Shown piece after piece: positions 25,666 to 33,050 of a stretch of 33,771 bases of DNA. A model generated the notes under the pieces. The model was not told the origin of the DNA, did no database searches, and saw only the letters and a list, made by a program, of their open reading frames with translations. The stretch comes from an uncultured Silvanigrella sp. (GTDB lineage: Bacteria > Bdellovibrionota_B > Oligoflexia > Silvanigrellales > Silvanigrellaceae): NCBI GenBank assembly GCA_903933385.1, contig CAIZJW010000097.1, positions 1 to 33,771 of the forward strand, read 5' to 3'. Both the position numbers and the translations under genes were made by a program. Position 1 is the stretch's first letter; each line of letters begins with the position of its first letter.

Positions 25666-27891
25666 ATGACCTCTGCCGACCGCAGTTCTCCCCAAAACCG
25701 AAAATCGCAGCGCACCATTTACCTTGATTGCAATGCAACGACGCTGACACACCCTGTCGCTCTGCGGGCTGCCCGTGAGGCCATGGAACTTTGCTACGGC
25801 AATCCGAGCTCAACACACATCACAGGGCTACATGCAAAATCTTTCCTCGAAAGCGCGCGCGATGCAGCGATGGTTGCGGTAGGTGCAGGATCGAACGAAG
25901 AAATTATCTTCAATAGTGGCGCCACTGAGGGAATTCAAACCACGATTTTTTCTGTGTTGAATCATTTAGCACAAGAAAATCGTGCACGAGGCTCACTGCA
26001 AAGATTCCGCATTCTTTTTGGCTCTACTGAGCACAAGGCAGTGCCTACTGCGCTTTCACATTGGGCCGAAATTCTCGGTGCACCGGTCATTATTGAAGCC
26101 ATTCCCGTTGATTCAAAAGGTATTTTCGATTTTAAATTCATTGAATCTCGATTACAGGAAACCGCACTGCTCTGCACCATGGCAGTCAACAATGAAACAG
26201 GTGTTATTCAACCTCTCCAACCATTGGCTGACCTTTTGGGCACTCAAGAGGGAAGTGGATGCCTCTGGTTTGTCGATGGAGTTCAAGCCCTCGGAAAGTT
26301 TCCCCTCCAGCTGAACAAACTCGGCGCTCATTATGCCTGTTTTTCTGGTCACAAGATTAATGCTCCCAAGGGTATTGGATTTCTTTATGTGCGCAGTGGT
26401 GCCCCCTACACTCCACTGATTGTTGGTGGCGGACAAGAGCGTGGAATGCGTTCCGGAACTGAAAATCTTCCAGGAGCAGCTGCTTTTGGAAGAATCCTGC
26501 GCGAGCTGAATGAAGCATCATCGAATGTTTTTTTGAGTCATTCCGACCTCCTCAACTGCCAACAAAAACTGATTCAAACACTCAGCAGCTGTTTTCCGAC
26601 CCTCGCCTGGAACGTCGACCTCGATCATTGCGTTCCGACGACTTTAAATTTCTCCGTGGAGGGTGTCTCAAGCAGAGAGTTGATGAATGCTTTTGATGCC
26701 GCAGGTGTGCGAGTGTCAGGAGGATCTGCATGCAGTTCGGGCAAAGCTAGTGAAAGCCACGTTCTTGCAGCAATGCATCTCCACAAGTGGCGGGCACAAA
26801 ATGCAATTCGCTTGTCGTTTGGTCCGGGCAATTCACTCGAGGACATCGATGAAGCTTGCCGTGCGATTCAAGCAGCAGGAGAGGCTCTTCAGGCAAGCTG
26901 CATGATTCCAAACCTTCCAGCACGCGCGGAACAATTGTCGCAACTCATGCAAGTGACTGGCCCAGGAATTTCTGAACTTCGCTCCTCCCAAGGCACTCGT
27001 GCCTGGCTGATTTGCCAAGAAGAAAACAACTCCAGCAAGAACTTCCTTGTCGCAGACTGCAGCCGCGCTCTGTGCGAACTTCAAAACAAATTAGCTTGCC
27101 GCGGCCTCACAAGCACGCAAATTCTCGTACTCGATGAAAAGCATGAGTCCCAAGCCCTTCCGGAGGGATGGCATCAATTCGAAACCGGCTCAGGAACGTC
27201 ACTCCTCCTCAAAAACACCTCGGGCTCGAATGGAGCTCCCACTCTATTTTGTCCGACAAGAAATTGTCTCGTTGAAACGCTCAATGATGCAAAAGCAAAT
27301 CAGCTCCTCTCTGGACAAAATGTTCTAATTTGCCTTGCCGACGAAGCCACTCCACTCTCGGCCTACGATGTCATCGCCTGGTCAGATTCAGCACATCAAG
27401 GCTCGACAACGCGTCTTGCAAACGTTTCCTCTGAACAACCTTCGGGCGAGTGCCCACAACCGCTAGACGTCGGGAAAATTGAATGCAGTCGCGAGGAATT
27501 AGCGGCACAACTTAAACACAAACGTTTCATGGTTCTCGATGTGCGAGAGCCCTTTGAATCCGCAACCAGTCATCTCGACGAAATTCTTATTGAACTCCTG
27601 GGAGCGAAGGCCTCAAAGAAGCTTGCCCAAGAACGCAAATCACACCTCGATTTCCATGTTCTTCCCCTTTCGCGCTTGCCCCAGTTTTTGCTCGATTGTC
27701 TTGAACAAAAATCTCCGGAGCATATTTTATGTGTGTGCCGAAGTGGTCAGCGCAGTTTGCAGGCTGCCCAGCTACTGCGCAGAGTTGTTCACTGCCAGGC
27801 TCTCAGCTTAAAAGGAGGCCTCGCAGCACTCTTGGCACCCGCGGTTTCGCTCTCACCACGTCAGGCCTCAAGCCCACCTCATGCAAAATGA
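25666..27891 (+). CDS. Cysteine desulfurase fused to a C-terminal rhodanese domain
   Basis: Residues about 16-395 form an IscS/NifS-type PLP cysteine desulfurase. They include YLDCNATT, NPSSTH, the PLP lysine in SGHKINAPKG (Lys230), RSGTENLPG, and the active cysteine in GSACSSG (Cys356). Residues about 400-605 are unrecognised. Residues about 610-741 are a rhodanese domain with VLDVREPFE and the persulfide cysteine in CRSGQRS (Cys691). This layout suggests sulfur relay within one chain: the persulfide made on the desulfurase would be passed to the rhodanese and then to a thiolation enzyme. The frame opens at GTG 25585, but ATG 25666 is preferred since the upstream part is unlike the family and overlaps a possible promoter. 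The last 11 bases overlap the MnmC-like gene, so they are probably coupled. Confidence 0.85.
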   Translation: MTSADRSSPQNRKSQRTIYLDCNATTLTHPVALRAAREAMELCYGNPSSTHITGLHAKSFLESARDAAMVAVGAGSNEEIIFNSGATEGIQTTIFSVLNHLAQENRARGSLQRFRILFGSTEHKAVPTALSHWAEILGAPVIIEAIPVDSKGIFDFKFIESRLQETALLCTMAVNNETGVIQPLQPLADLLGTQEGSGCLWFVDGVQALGKFPLQLNKLGAHYACFSGHKINAPKGIGFLYVRSGAPYTPLIVGGGQERGMRSGTENLPGAAAFGRILRELNEASSNVFLSHSDLLNCQQKLIQTLSSCFPTLAWNVDLDHCVPTTLNFSVEGVSSRELMNAFDAAGVRVSGGSACSSGKASESHVLAAMHLHKWRAQNAIRLSFGPGNSLEDIDEACRAIQAAGEALQASCMIPNLPARAEQLSQLMQVTGPGISELRSSQGTRAWLICQEENNSSKNFLVADCSRALCELQNKLACRGLTSTQILVLDEKHESQALPEGWHQFETGSGTSLLLKNTSGSNGAPTLFCPTRNCLVETLNDAKANQLLSGQNVLICLADEATPLSAYDVIAWSDSAHQGSTTRLANVSSEQPSGECPQPLDVGKIECSREELAAQLKHKRFMVLDVREPFESATSHLDEILIELLGAKASKKLAQERKSHLDFHVLPLSRLPQFLLDCLEQKSPEHILCVCRSGQRSLQAAQLLRRVVHCQALSLKGGLAALLAPAVSLSPRQASSPPHAK

Positions 27892-28699
27892 CGAACGCCT
27901 TCAAACTCCGGAATCCATTCGCGCCCGTTTTACAATGGATGATTTGGAATGCTGCCTGATTGAAACAGCCGACGGCAGTGACTCGCTTCTCTATAGAACA
28001 ATTGGCACAAGCGAATGGACCGAACCTATGCACAGTTCAAAGGGTGCATGGTCGGAAACGCTGTTTGTTTATGAACCTGCTCTGCGGCAATCGCTCGAAC
28101 TCATCAAAAATGACGAAACATGGTGTGTGGCATCCATTGGGCTTGGACTTGGATACAACGAACTCATTTGCGCAGCTCTCGCGCTGAAAGCGAATCTTCC
28201 ATCACGTCAGCTCAAACTCACGTCCTTCGAAAGCCAAATGGCCTTTCGTAAATCCTTTGTTGAAGTGTTCGGGCATCATCACTCACAAACTTGTCCAGAG
28301 GCTTTGCGCGGCGCCTACGAGAGAACGACAGCCCTGATTTGCGACTTTATTGGAGTTTCAACCAACAGCTTTCGGACATACGTCGGCGAGCTCTTGACTC
28401 ACAATTCACTTGAGCTTCACGGAGCGTTTGAAGGTGTAGAAAATTCTCCTGAGACTCATGTTGAAAACTTGCACAGCTGCGTCCTATTCGATGCTTTCAG
28501 CCCGGAATCGAGCCCTGACCTTTGGACTCCAGATGTTCTGACCAACCTGGTGGACAACCTCTGTGGCCAAAGCTGTATTTTTGCGAGCTATGCGAGCCGC
28601 ACTGTATTGAAGAAGATTTTGAAAGAAAGGGGGTTCACCCTCGAAAAGCTCCCAGGATTTGCGGGAAAACGAGAGCGAACTTACGCGCGGCGGTTCTAA
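27881..28699 (+). CDS. MnmC-like SAM-dependent methyltransferase
   Basis: This 272-residue protein resembles the methyltransferase half of MnmC, the enzyme that makes mnm5U34 in tRNA. Visible features are an N-terminal SLLYRTIGTSEWTEPMHSS segment, a SAM-binding glycine-rich loop (SIGLGLGYNEL), LFDAFSPESSPDLWTPDVL in the position of the MnmC DA-FSP/NPEMWT motif, and a C-terminal LPGFAGKRERTYA matching the PGFGxKRE block. The oxidoreductase half of bifunctional MnmC is absent. The ATG overlaps the desulfurase stop by 11 bases. Since 2-thiolation and 5-methylaminomethylation occur on the same wobble uridine, the pairing is chemically sensible. It could alternatively be another tRNA methyltransferase of the same superfamily. 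Confidence 0.78.
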   Translation: MQNDERLQTPESIRARFTMDDLECCLIETADGSDSLLYRTIGTSEWTEPMHSSKGAWSETLFVYEPALRQSLELIKNDETWCVASIGLGLGYNELICAALALKANLPSRQLKLTSFESQMAFRKSFVEVFGHHHSQTCPEALRGAYERTTALICDFIGVSTNSFRTYVGELLTHNSLELHGAFEGVENSPETHVENLHSCVLFDAFSPESSPDLWTPDVLTNLVDNLCGQSCIFASYASRTVLKKILKERGFTLEKLPGFAGKRERTYARRF

Positions 28700-28759
28700 A
28701 ATGAGGGCGGTGTAGATCAAAACTGACGTGCGAAGAAAATGAATCCAATCAACAACAAA

Positions 28760-28784
28760 AAAAACCGGGCATAGCCCGGTTTTT
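28760..28784. terminator. Bidirectional intrinsic terminator
   Basis: AAAAACCGGGC (28760-28770) pairs with GCCCGGTTTTT (28774-28784) around the loop ATA. T-runs flank it on both strands, so it can stop the plus-strand MnmC-like operon and the minus-strand Ala/Lys-rich gene. Confidence 0.93.
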
Positions 28785-28830
28785 CTTCGCCACTCTCAGC
28801 GCAGAGCACCGAGAGTTCACTCTACTCAAA

Positions 28831-29118
28831 TTACTGAGCAGGAGCAGCAGCAGGAGCTTCAGTTGCAGGAGCTGCAGCAGGAGCTTCAGTTGCAGGAGCG
28901 GCAGCCTTCTTAGCAGCCTTCTTCTTAGCCTTCTTAGCTGTCTTCTTAGCCTTCTTCTCTACCTTCTTTTCGACGGCAGGAGCAGCTTCAGCAGCAGGAG
29001 CAGCTGCAGGAGCAGCAGCTTCAGCGGCAGGAGCAGCTGCAGCAGGAGCAGCAGCTTCGTTAGCCAGAGCAGTTGAGAATGCGAAAACGGAAGCGATAGC
29101 AACAAGAGCGAGCTTCAT
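28831..29118 (-). CDS. Secreted Ala/Pro/Lys-rich low-complexity small protein
   Basis: This is a protein of about 95 residues. It has a clear signal peptide, KLALVAIASVFAFSTALA, then an Ala/Pro stretch and a block of Lys-Ala repeats (KKAKKTAKKAKKKAAKK) like histone H1 tails. It ends in two 9-residue PATEAPAAA-type repeats encoded by a 27-base tandem repeat. Low complexity makes family assignment impossible. The ATG at 29118 has a perfect GGAGGT and a predicted promoter, so it is well placed for strong expression. The basic repeats could bind lipopolysaccharide, peptidoglycan or nucleic acid outside the cytoplasm; this is inference. The frame stays open to 29220 but the extra part is not credible. 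Confidence 0.8.
   Translation of the reverse strand: MKLALVAIASVFAFSTALANEAAAPAAAAPAAEAAAPAAAPAAEAAPAVEKKVEKKAKKTAKKAKKKAAKKAAAPATEAPAAAPATEAPAAAPAQ
28847..28900. repeat. 27-base tandem repeat, two copies
   Basis: Two adjacent, nearly identical 27-base units lie within the Ala/Pro/Lys-rich gene and encode its PATEAPAAA repeats. Coordinates are approximate. Slippage here could change the protein length in multiples of nine residues. Confidence 0.8.
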
Positions 29119-29130
29119 GAGAACCTCCAG

Positions 29131-29144
29131 TGAACAATTGTTCA
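29131..29144. promoter_or_regulatory. 14-bp perfect palindrome in the 5' leader
   Basis: TGAACAATTGTTCA is an exact palindrome lying between the predicted promoter and the ribosome binding site of the Ala/Pro/Lys-rich gene, about six bases upstream of GGAGGT. It could be an operator for a dimeric repressor or form a small hairpin near the start. No regulator is identified. Confidence 0.45.
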
Positions 29145-29223
29145 AAGCTGAACGGGATACTTCGACTCCATGCCTGAAGGTCCCAGGGTCAACTTCTGCA
29201 GGGAATACGACCCAGCACATTCA

Positions 29224-29252
29224 TTTATTCCGCAATCACATTTTTTTTTCAA
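29224..29252 (-). promoter_or_regulatory. Predicted sigma70 promoter of the Ala/Pro/Lys-rich gene
   Basis: On the minus strand, TTGAAA (29252-29247) and AATAAA (29229-29224) are separated by 17 bases. The -35 fits five and the -10 four of six consensus bases. The leader would be about 100 bases. Confidence 0.5.
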
Positions 29253-29508
29253 CAAAAGCAGGAAGGAATCCTCAAGCTCAGTCCAATCAACCACAGCGAG
29301 AGGTACCCGAGAAAAACGACGAACCTGATAATTAATCACACAGTGCGCGGATCTTTCATAATTGCTAGTGCGCACAGGCGCACATTTCAAGAAATAAACT
29401 GGACGATTGGCCAAGATATTTTTCTACAATTGCTGACACTGCGAACTTTGAAGAAGTGATCTCAAACAACCATTCAGACACGACTCTTGACTCGCAAATG
29501 ACAAAAAC
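29253..29508. other. Intergenic stretch with no recognised gene
   Basis: This gap lies between the predicted promoter of the small secreted-protein gene and the trigger factor terminator. It holds only short unconvincing frames, and I see no tRNA, small RNA signature or repeat in it. Confidence 0.5.
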
Positions 29509-29542
29509 AAAAAAGCCATCCCAACAAAGGGATGGCTTTTTT
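29509..29542. terminator. Intrinsic terminator after trigger factor
   Basis: AAAAAAGCCATCCC (29509-29522) pairs perfectly with GGGATGGCTTTTTT (29529-29542), with loop AACAAA. It lies about 20 bases beyond the tig stop on the minus strand, and T-runs on both sides would let it work in both directions. Confidence 0.93.
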
Positions 29543-29563
29543 GCCTAGCAAAAAACGAGCACC

Positions 29564-30844
29564 TTACGCCTTAGCTTCGACTTCTATTTTAGCATGGCCA
29601 ACAAGGTGTTTGAGCACTTTATCAACAAGCACTTTTCCACGGAATTCTTCGATAACTTGCTGCCCGTAGTTCTTGATAAGATCCTGCGGCCGCATTCCGG
29701 TCTGCATTGCAAAGTTGGTGATCTCCTGACCCACTTCCTGGTCATCCACTGTGAGTCCTTCTTGGCGAGCAATGTGACCGAGAGCCAAAACGCCCTTCAC
29801 TTCACTCAGAGCCCAATCACGATACTCGTTACGCACTTTCTCATCGTTTGAATCGAGCTGATTACCCTTGTCGCGACGGCTGTTAGCATCCGCAACAGCG
29901 CGATCGATTGTACCTTCAACAAGACTCTCTGGAACTTCAAAGCTGTTCTTTTCGAGAATCATCTTGATGATTTGATCTTTGAACTTTGCAACCTTGTTTC
30001 GATCGTTCATGTTGGTGATCGAATTCTTCATATTCGCCCGCAGAGCGTCGAGATTTTCTGCACCGAAACGTTGCGCAAAATCATCTTTCAGCGTGGTGAA
30101 GTCGAGGACGTGAATAGAATTCAAGGTCAGGTTGAACTCCGCTGATTTACCCTTCAAATTCTCATCACCAATAGTCTCGGGATAGGTCACTTTGATTTTT
30201 TTGACTTCACCCGTTTTCATGCCAACGATGCCGGCTTCAAGCTCAGGCAATGTGCTGCCGTCGAGATGAAGCGTAATGCCCTTCGCAGCGCGTTCTGTGA
30301 GTTCCTTGCCATCAACAGCAATCGTATAATCGACTTTGACAACATCTTGCTTAGCAGCTGCGCGGCCAGAGGATTCCAGATTGAGTGCATCAGCATCAGA
30401 TGCCAACTGGCGCAGAGCGCGTGCCAATTGATCGTCAATGCTTGGCTCTGCTTCGCTCGTTTTGAGATTGAGCTCTTTGTAGCCCTGAATGTCGACCTTA
30501 GGATTGATATCGACAGTCGCTGTATAAATAAATTGCTTGCCTTCTTCGAATTGGCCTTCAACGTCGATCATAGGAAAGCTGACGATTTGGAAGTCAATGC
30601 CTTTAATAGCTTCACCGTATGATTCGTTCACGGCCTTTTCATAGGCTTTCTTTACAACGTCCTGAGCAAAGAATTTCTTCACGAGAGCAGGAGGAACTTT
30701 GCCCTTGCGGAATCCTTTGATTTCAGCCGACTGCTGGATTTCGGTCACGGCGACATCGAACGCAGTCTTGACGGAATTAGAGGGCACCTCGATGCGGAAC
30801 TTGCGGCGAGTGCTGTTGATTTCTTCAATCTGAGCTGTCGTCAT
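29564..30844 (-). CDS. tig: Trigger factor chaperone
   Basis: This 426-residue protein has the three-part layout of trigger factor. The N-terminal ribosome-binding domain (about 1-115) has the signature GFRKGKVP (about residues 44-51), which docks to ribosomal protein L23. An FKBP-type prolyl isomerase domain (about 150-240) contains DVVKVDYTIAVDG and MKTGEVKKI. The C-terminal helical arms (about 245-420) carry the SFEVPESLV stretch. It meets nascent chains as they leave the ribosome. Length matches the family. The ATG has a weak GAGAG. The gene stands alone here rather than with clpP/clpX, which are not in the window. A strong terminator follows. Confidence 0.96.
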   Translation of the reverse strand: MTTAQIEEINSTRRKFRIEVPSNSVKTAFDVAVTEIQQSAEIKGFRKGKVPPALVKKFFAQDVVKKAYEKAVNESYGEAIKGIDFQIVSFPMIDVEGQFEEGKQFIYTATVDINPKVDIQGYKELNLKTSEAEPSIDDQLARALRQLASDADALNLESSGRAAAKQDVVKVDYTIAVDGKELTERAAKGITLHLDGSTLPELEAGIVGMKTGEVKKIKVTYPETIGDENLKGKSAEFNLTLNSIHVLDFTTLKDDFAQRFGAENLDALRANMKNSITNMNDRNKVAKFKDQIIKMILEKNSFEVPESLVEGTIDRAVADANSRRDKGNQLDSNDEKVRNEYRDWALSEVKGVLALGHIARQEGLTVDDQEVGQEITNFAMQTGMRPQDLIKNYGQQVIEEFRGKVLVDKVLKHLVGHAKIEVEAKA

Positions 30845-30881
30845 GGTTAGTCTCTCACTTCAATCGATTAATAAAGCCAGC

Positions 30882-30900
30882 AAAACCGCACAGGCTGCGG
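30882..30900 (-). terminator. Possible weak terminator or attenuator upstream of tig
   Basis: On the minus strand, CCGCA and TGCGG pair over a five-base loop and are followed by TTTT. It lies between the 191-residue gene and tig, leaving only about 40 bases before tig, so it may attenuate rather than end transcription. Confidence 0.4.
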
Positions 30901-30952
30901 GCATCCTACACAAGTACAAACGTCATTGCTTAAACCAGCTTCCAACCATTGG

Positions 30953-31528
30953 TCAACGCGCAGGCCCAAAGGCCAGTAGGCTTTCCCAAACTCGTGCTCG
31001 CCACTCCGGAAATGCCTCAAGTTCGCGCACATCGGGGAGGACAAGGATTTCAAAACGCCCTACCCCTTCAACTTCACAAACAAGAGGATCATAGGCTTCG
31101 GCAGGAATGGCAAAAGGAATTCCCAGACCAACGGCACAGACCTGAGCAGCGCGCCAGCCAAAACACACACACCTCCCAACTCCAGACTCCAGAAGCGCGT
31201 GACGAGCGGAGTCGACGACTCGCTCTTCAAGGGGGTGGAGCTGCGGCGATTTAGGCTGTGCACTAAACACCGTATGCAATGCCACACTTTCTCTCCAAGG
31301 CAGTCGATCGAGAAGGCGTTTTAGAATTGGAGGCGGAAGCATGGGCTCTGAATCGCCTTGAGCACTTGAAGCCTGGGCCGACGTGAAATCGATGAGAAAC
31401 AAACATCGCGATGTGCGCTCGGAAGGAGCAGCAGATACGGACAGTGGCTTTGGAAAGCGTTGCACACCTTGCGCTCTCAAGGCATAGTAAATATCCAAGA
31501 TTTGCTTCAACGAAGGTTTTTCTGCCAT
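30953..31528 (-). CDS. Hypothetical protein, weakly uracil-DNA-glycosylase-like
   Basis: This 191-residue soluble protein shows a faint overall pattern of the uracil-DNA glycosylase superfamily. There is a helix-strand arrangement around VVDSARHALLESGVGRCVCFGWRAAQ, resembling the strand after which the glycosylase active site is formed, and a terminal VLPDVRELEAFPEWRARVWESL, resembling the family's PSxxL-P-xxK-xxxWxDL end. The conserved early GEAPG-type motif is not found, so if homologous it is diverged or inactive. No Fe-S cysteine set is apparent. GGGAGGG lies about a dozen bases before the ATG. It is divergent from the aldehyde dehydrogenase gene 37 bases away. Confidence 0.45.
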   Translation of the reverse strand: MAEKPSLKQILDIYYALRAQGVQRFPKPLSVSAAPSERTSRCLFLIDFTSAQASSAQGDSEPMLPPPILKRLLDRLPWRESVALHTVFSAQPKSPQLHPLEERVVDSARHALLESGVGRCVCFGWRAAQVCAVGLGIPFAIPAEAYDPLVCEVEGVGRFEILVLPDVRELEAFPEWRARVWESLLAFGPAR

Positions 31529-31565
31529 TGTTTTCGCGTCCCTCCCGGTAGCGCAGGATGTACAT

Positions 31566-32993
31566 ATGCTTTTGAATGGCCTGAATCTTACAGATGATGA
31601 AAAGCTCTTCCAGAAAACCTTAGATACTCTCCGTGGTGTTCTGGGGCGGCCCTCTCACCATCCTGTATCGTCGCAGCGAGTGACACGCAACTCTGTCATC
31701 CTCGAGAGCTTGGCTCAGAAAATCCGAGCCAACGAAAGCAAGTTAGCGCACATGATGGTTGAGCAAACGCATCGCCCACTTGCGAGCTGTCTGACAGAAG
31801 TGAGGCGCTCGGTGCAAACGCTGGAAAAAACCCGAGACGCAGCCCATAAACTTTGCGAACCCCGTGCCTACGATTTCTCTGATGCTCTCCAGGGAGGGCA
31901 CACATCACTTTCGCAGCGATTCACATATGCACCTCTTTTTGCAATCACCCCTTTTAATTTTCCTTTGAATCTAACACTTCATAAAATTGCACCCGCAATT
32001 GCTCTGGGTGTGCCCTTCATCTGCAAGCCACCCTTGCAGAGCCTTGAGTTGTTCTCACTTATCAACGATTGGCTCGTCGAATGTGGCCTCGAGTCAGATT
32101 CTTTTGCGTTTTATTTCGCTTCGAACGAGGGAGTCTCAAGGGCGCTGGATCGCCTCCCAGCACCTCTCATTAGCTTTACCGGCAGCCGGCAGGTGGGCTT
32201 CCAGCTCAAACAAAAATACTGGGACCGCCGCCTCATTCTTGAACTTGGTTCTACTGCGACAAGCATTGTCTGCAACGATGTCCCAAAGTGGGAGCTTGAA
32301 AGACTCAGCCAGGACCTCGCCAAAAGTGCATTCGGAAACTCGGGTCAATCTTGTATCTCGCTGCAACACCTGTTGCTCGAAAACGATATTGCCGACGATC
32401 TCATCGCTCATCTTAAATACACGGCATCCACTCTGGCTCGAGAACGCGACCCCAACTCACCTGAAACGGTTGCAGGACCGCTGGTGGGTCGCGCTGCATT
32501 CGACAAGGCTTTGAATTTGCTCAATCAGGCTCTCGAATGCGGTGCACAGGTTTGGAGTGCGGGGGAACACAATCCCGTAGAACATCATTTGGCGCCCACA
32601 ATTGTGGTTTACCCAAACACCCAGGCACGCACCCTCGATCAAATTCGTCTCACCCGCGAAGAGGCTTTTGCACCCATCGTCTGTGTTCACAGGGTTCCAC
32701 AGAACACGAACGTCGAAAAGCTTGCAGATTTAGTGCAACGCTTCGACGCCAATATCCATGCCTCGATATTCACCTATCAAAGCAAAAGGGCTCGGCAATT
32801 CTATGAAACCCTGCCAAGCCGCACGGTTCTATGGAACGAGGTTCCGAGTTGGCGTGCCGATGAGATGCCCTATGGCGGCATTCAATTCAGTTGGAATGAG
32901 GGGCGCTTGCAAAATGCAGGACTTCTGGGTGATGAAGGCCCTTACCAGACCATGCTCGAGCTCACGGTCGAACGCCTGTTCGTTCTGCCCTGA
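31566..32993 (+). CDS. Aldehyde dehydrogenase family protein
   Basis: This 475-residue NAD(P)+-dependent aldehyde dehydrogenase has the usual elements in order. TPFNFPLN and IAPAIALG lie in the Rossmann region, and FTGSRQVG is at the nucleotide-binding turn. LELGS holds the general base (Glu226), FGNSGQSC the catalytic cysteine (Cys263), and REEAFAPIV is near the C-terminus. The N-terminal ~60 residues are shorter and less conserved than usual. The substrate is not deducible; succinate semialdehyde-type enzymes and others share this pattern. It starts at ATG 31566 with AGGA ten bases upstream, and argS follows after about 57 bases in the same direction. Nothing suggests inactivation. Confidence 0.88.
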   Translation: MLLNGLNLTDDEKLFQKTLDTLRGVLGRPSHHPVSSQRVTRNSVILESLAQKIRANESKLAHMMVEQTHRPLASCLTEVRRSVQTLEKTRDAAHKLCEPRAYDFSDALQGGHTSLSQRFTYAPLFAITPFNFPLNLTLHKIAPAIALGVPFICKPPLQSLELFSLINDWLVECGLESDSFAFYFASNEGVSRALDRLPAPLISFTGSRQVGFQLKQKYWDRRLILELGSTATSIVCNDVPKWELERLSQDLAKSAFGNSGQSCISLQHLLLENDIADDLIAHLKYTASTLARERDPNSPETVAGPLVGRAAFDKALNLLNQALECGAQVWSAGEHNPVEHHLAPTIVVYPNTQARTLDQIRLTREEAFAPIVCVHRVPQNTNVEKLADLVQRFDANIHASIFTYQSKRARQFYETLPSRTVLWNEVPSWRADEMPYGGIQFSWNEGRLQNAGLLGDEGPYQTMLELTVERLFVLP

Positions 32994-33050
32994 TTTAAAT
33001 GGTCAACGCAAAACCGAAGCATCTTAATCTGTATCAGGAGAGAAACCCTC

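Noticed and set aside
28841-28900. Repeat that could be taken for a CRISPR
   Set aside because: It is a coding tandem repeat in phase with the Ala/Pro/Lys-rich gene, without distinct spacers.
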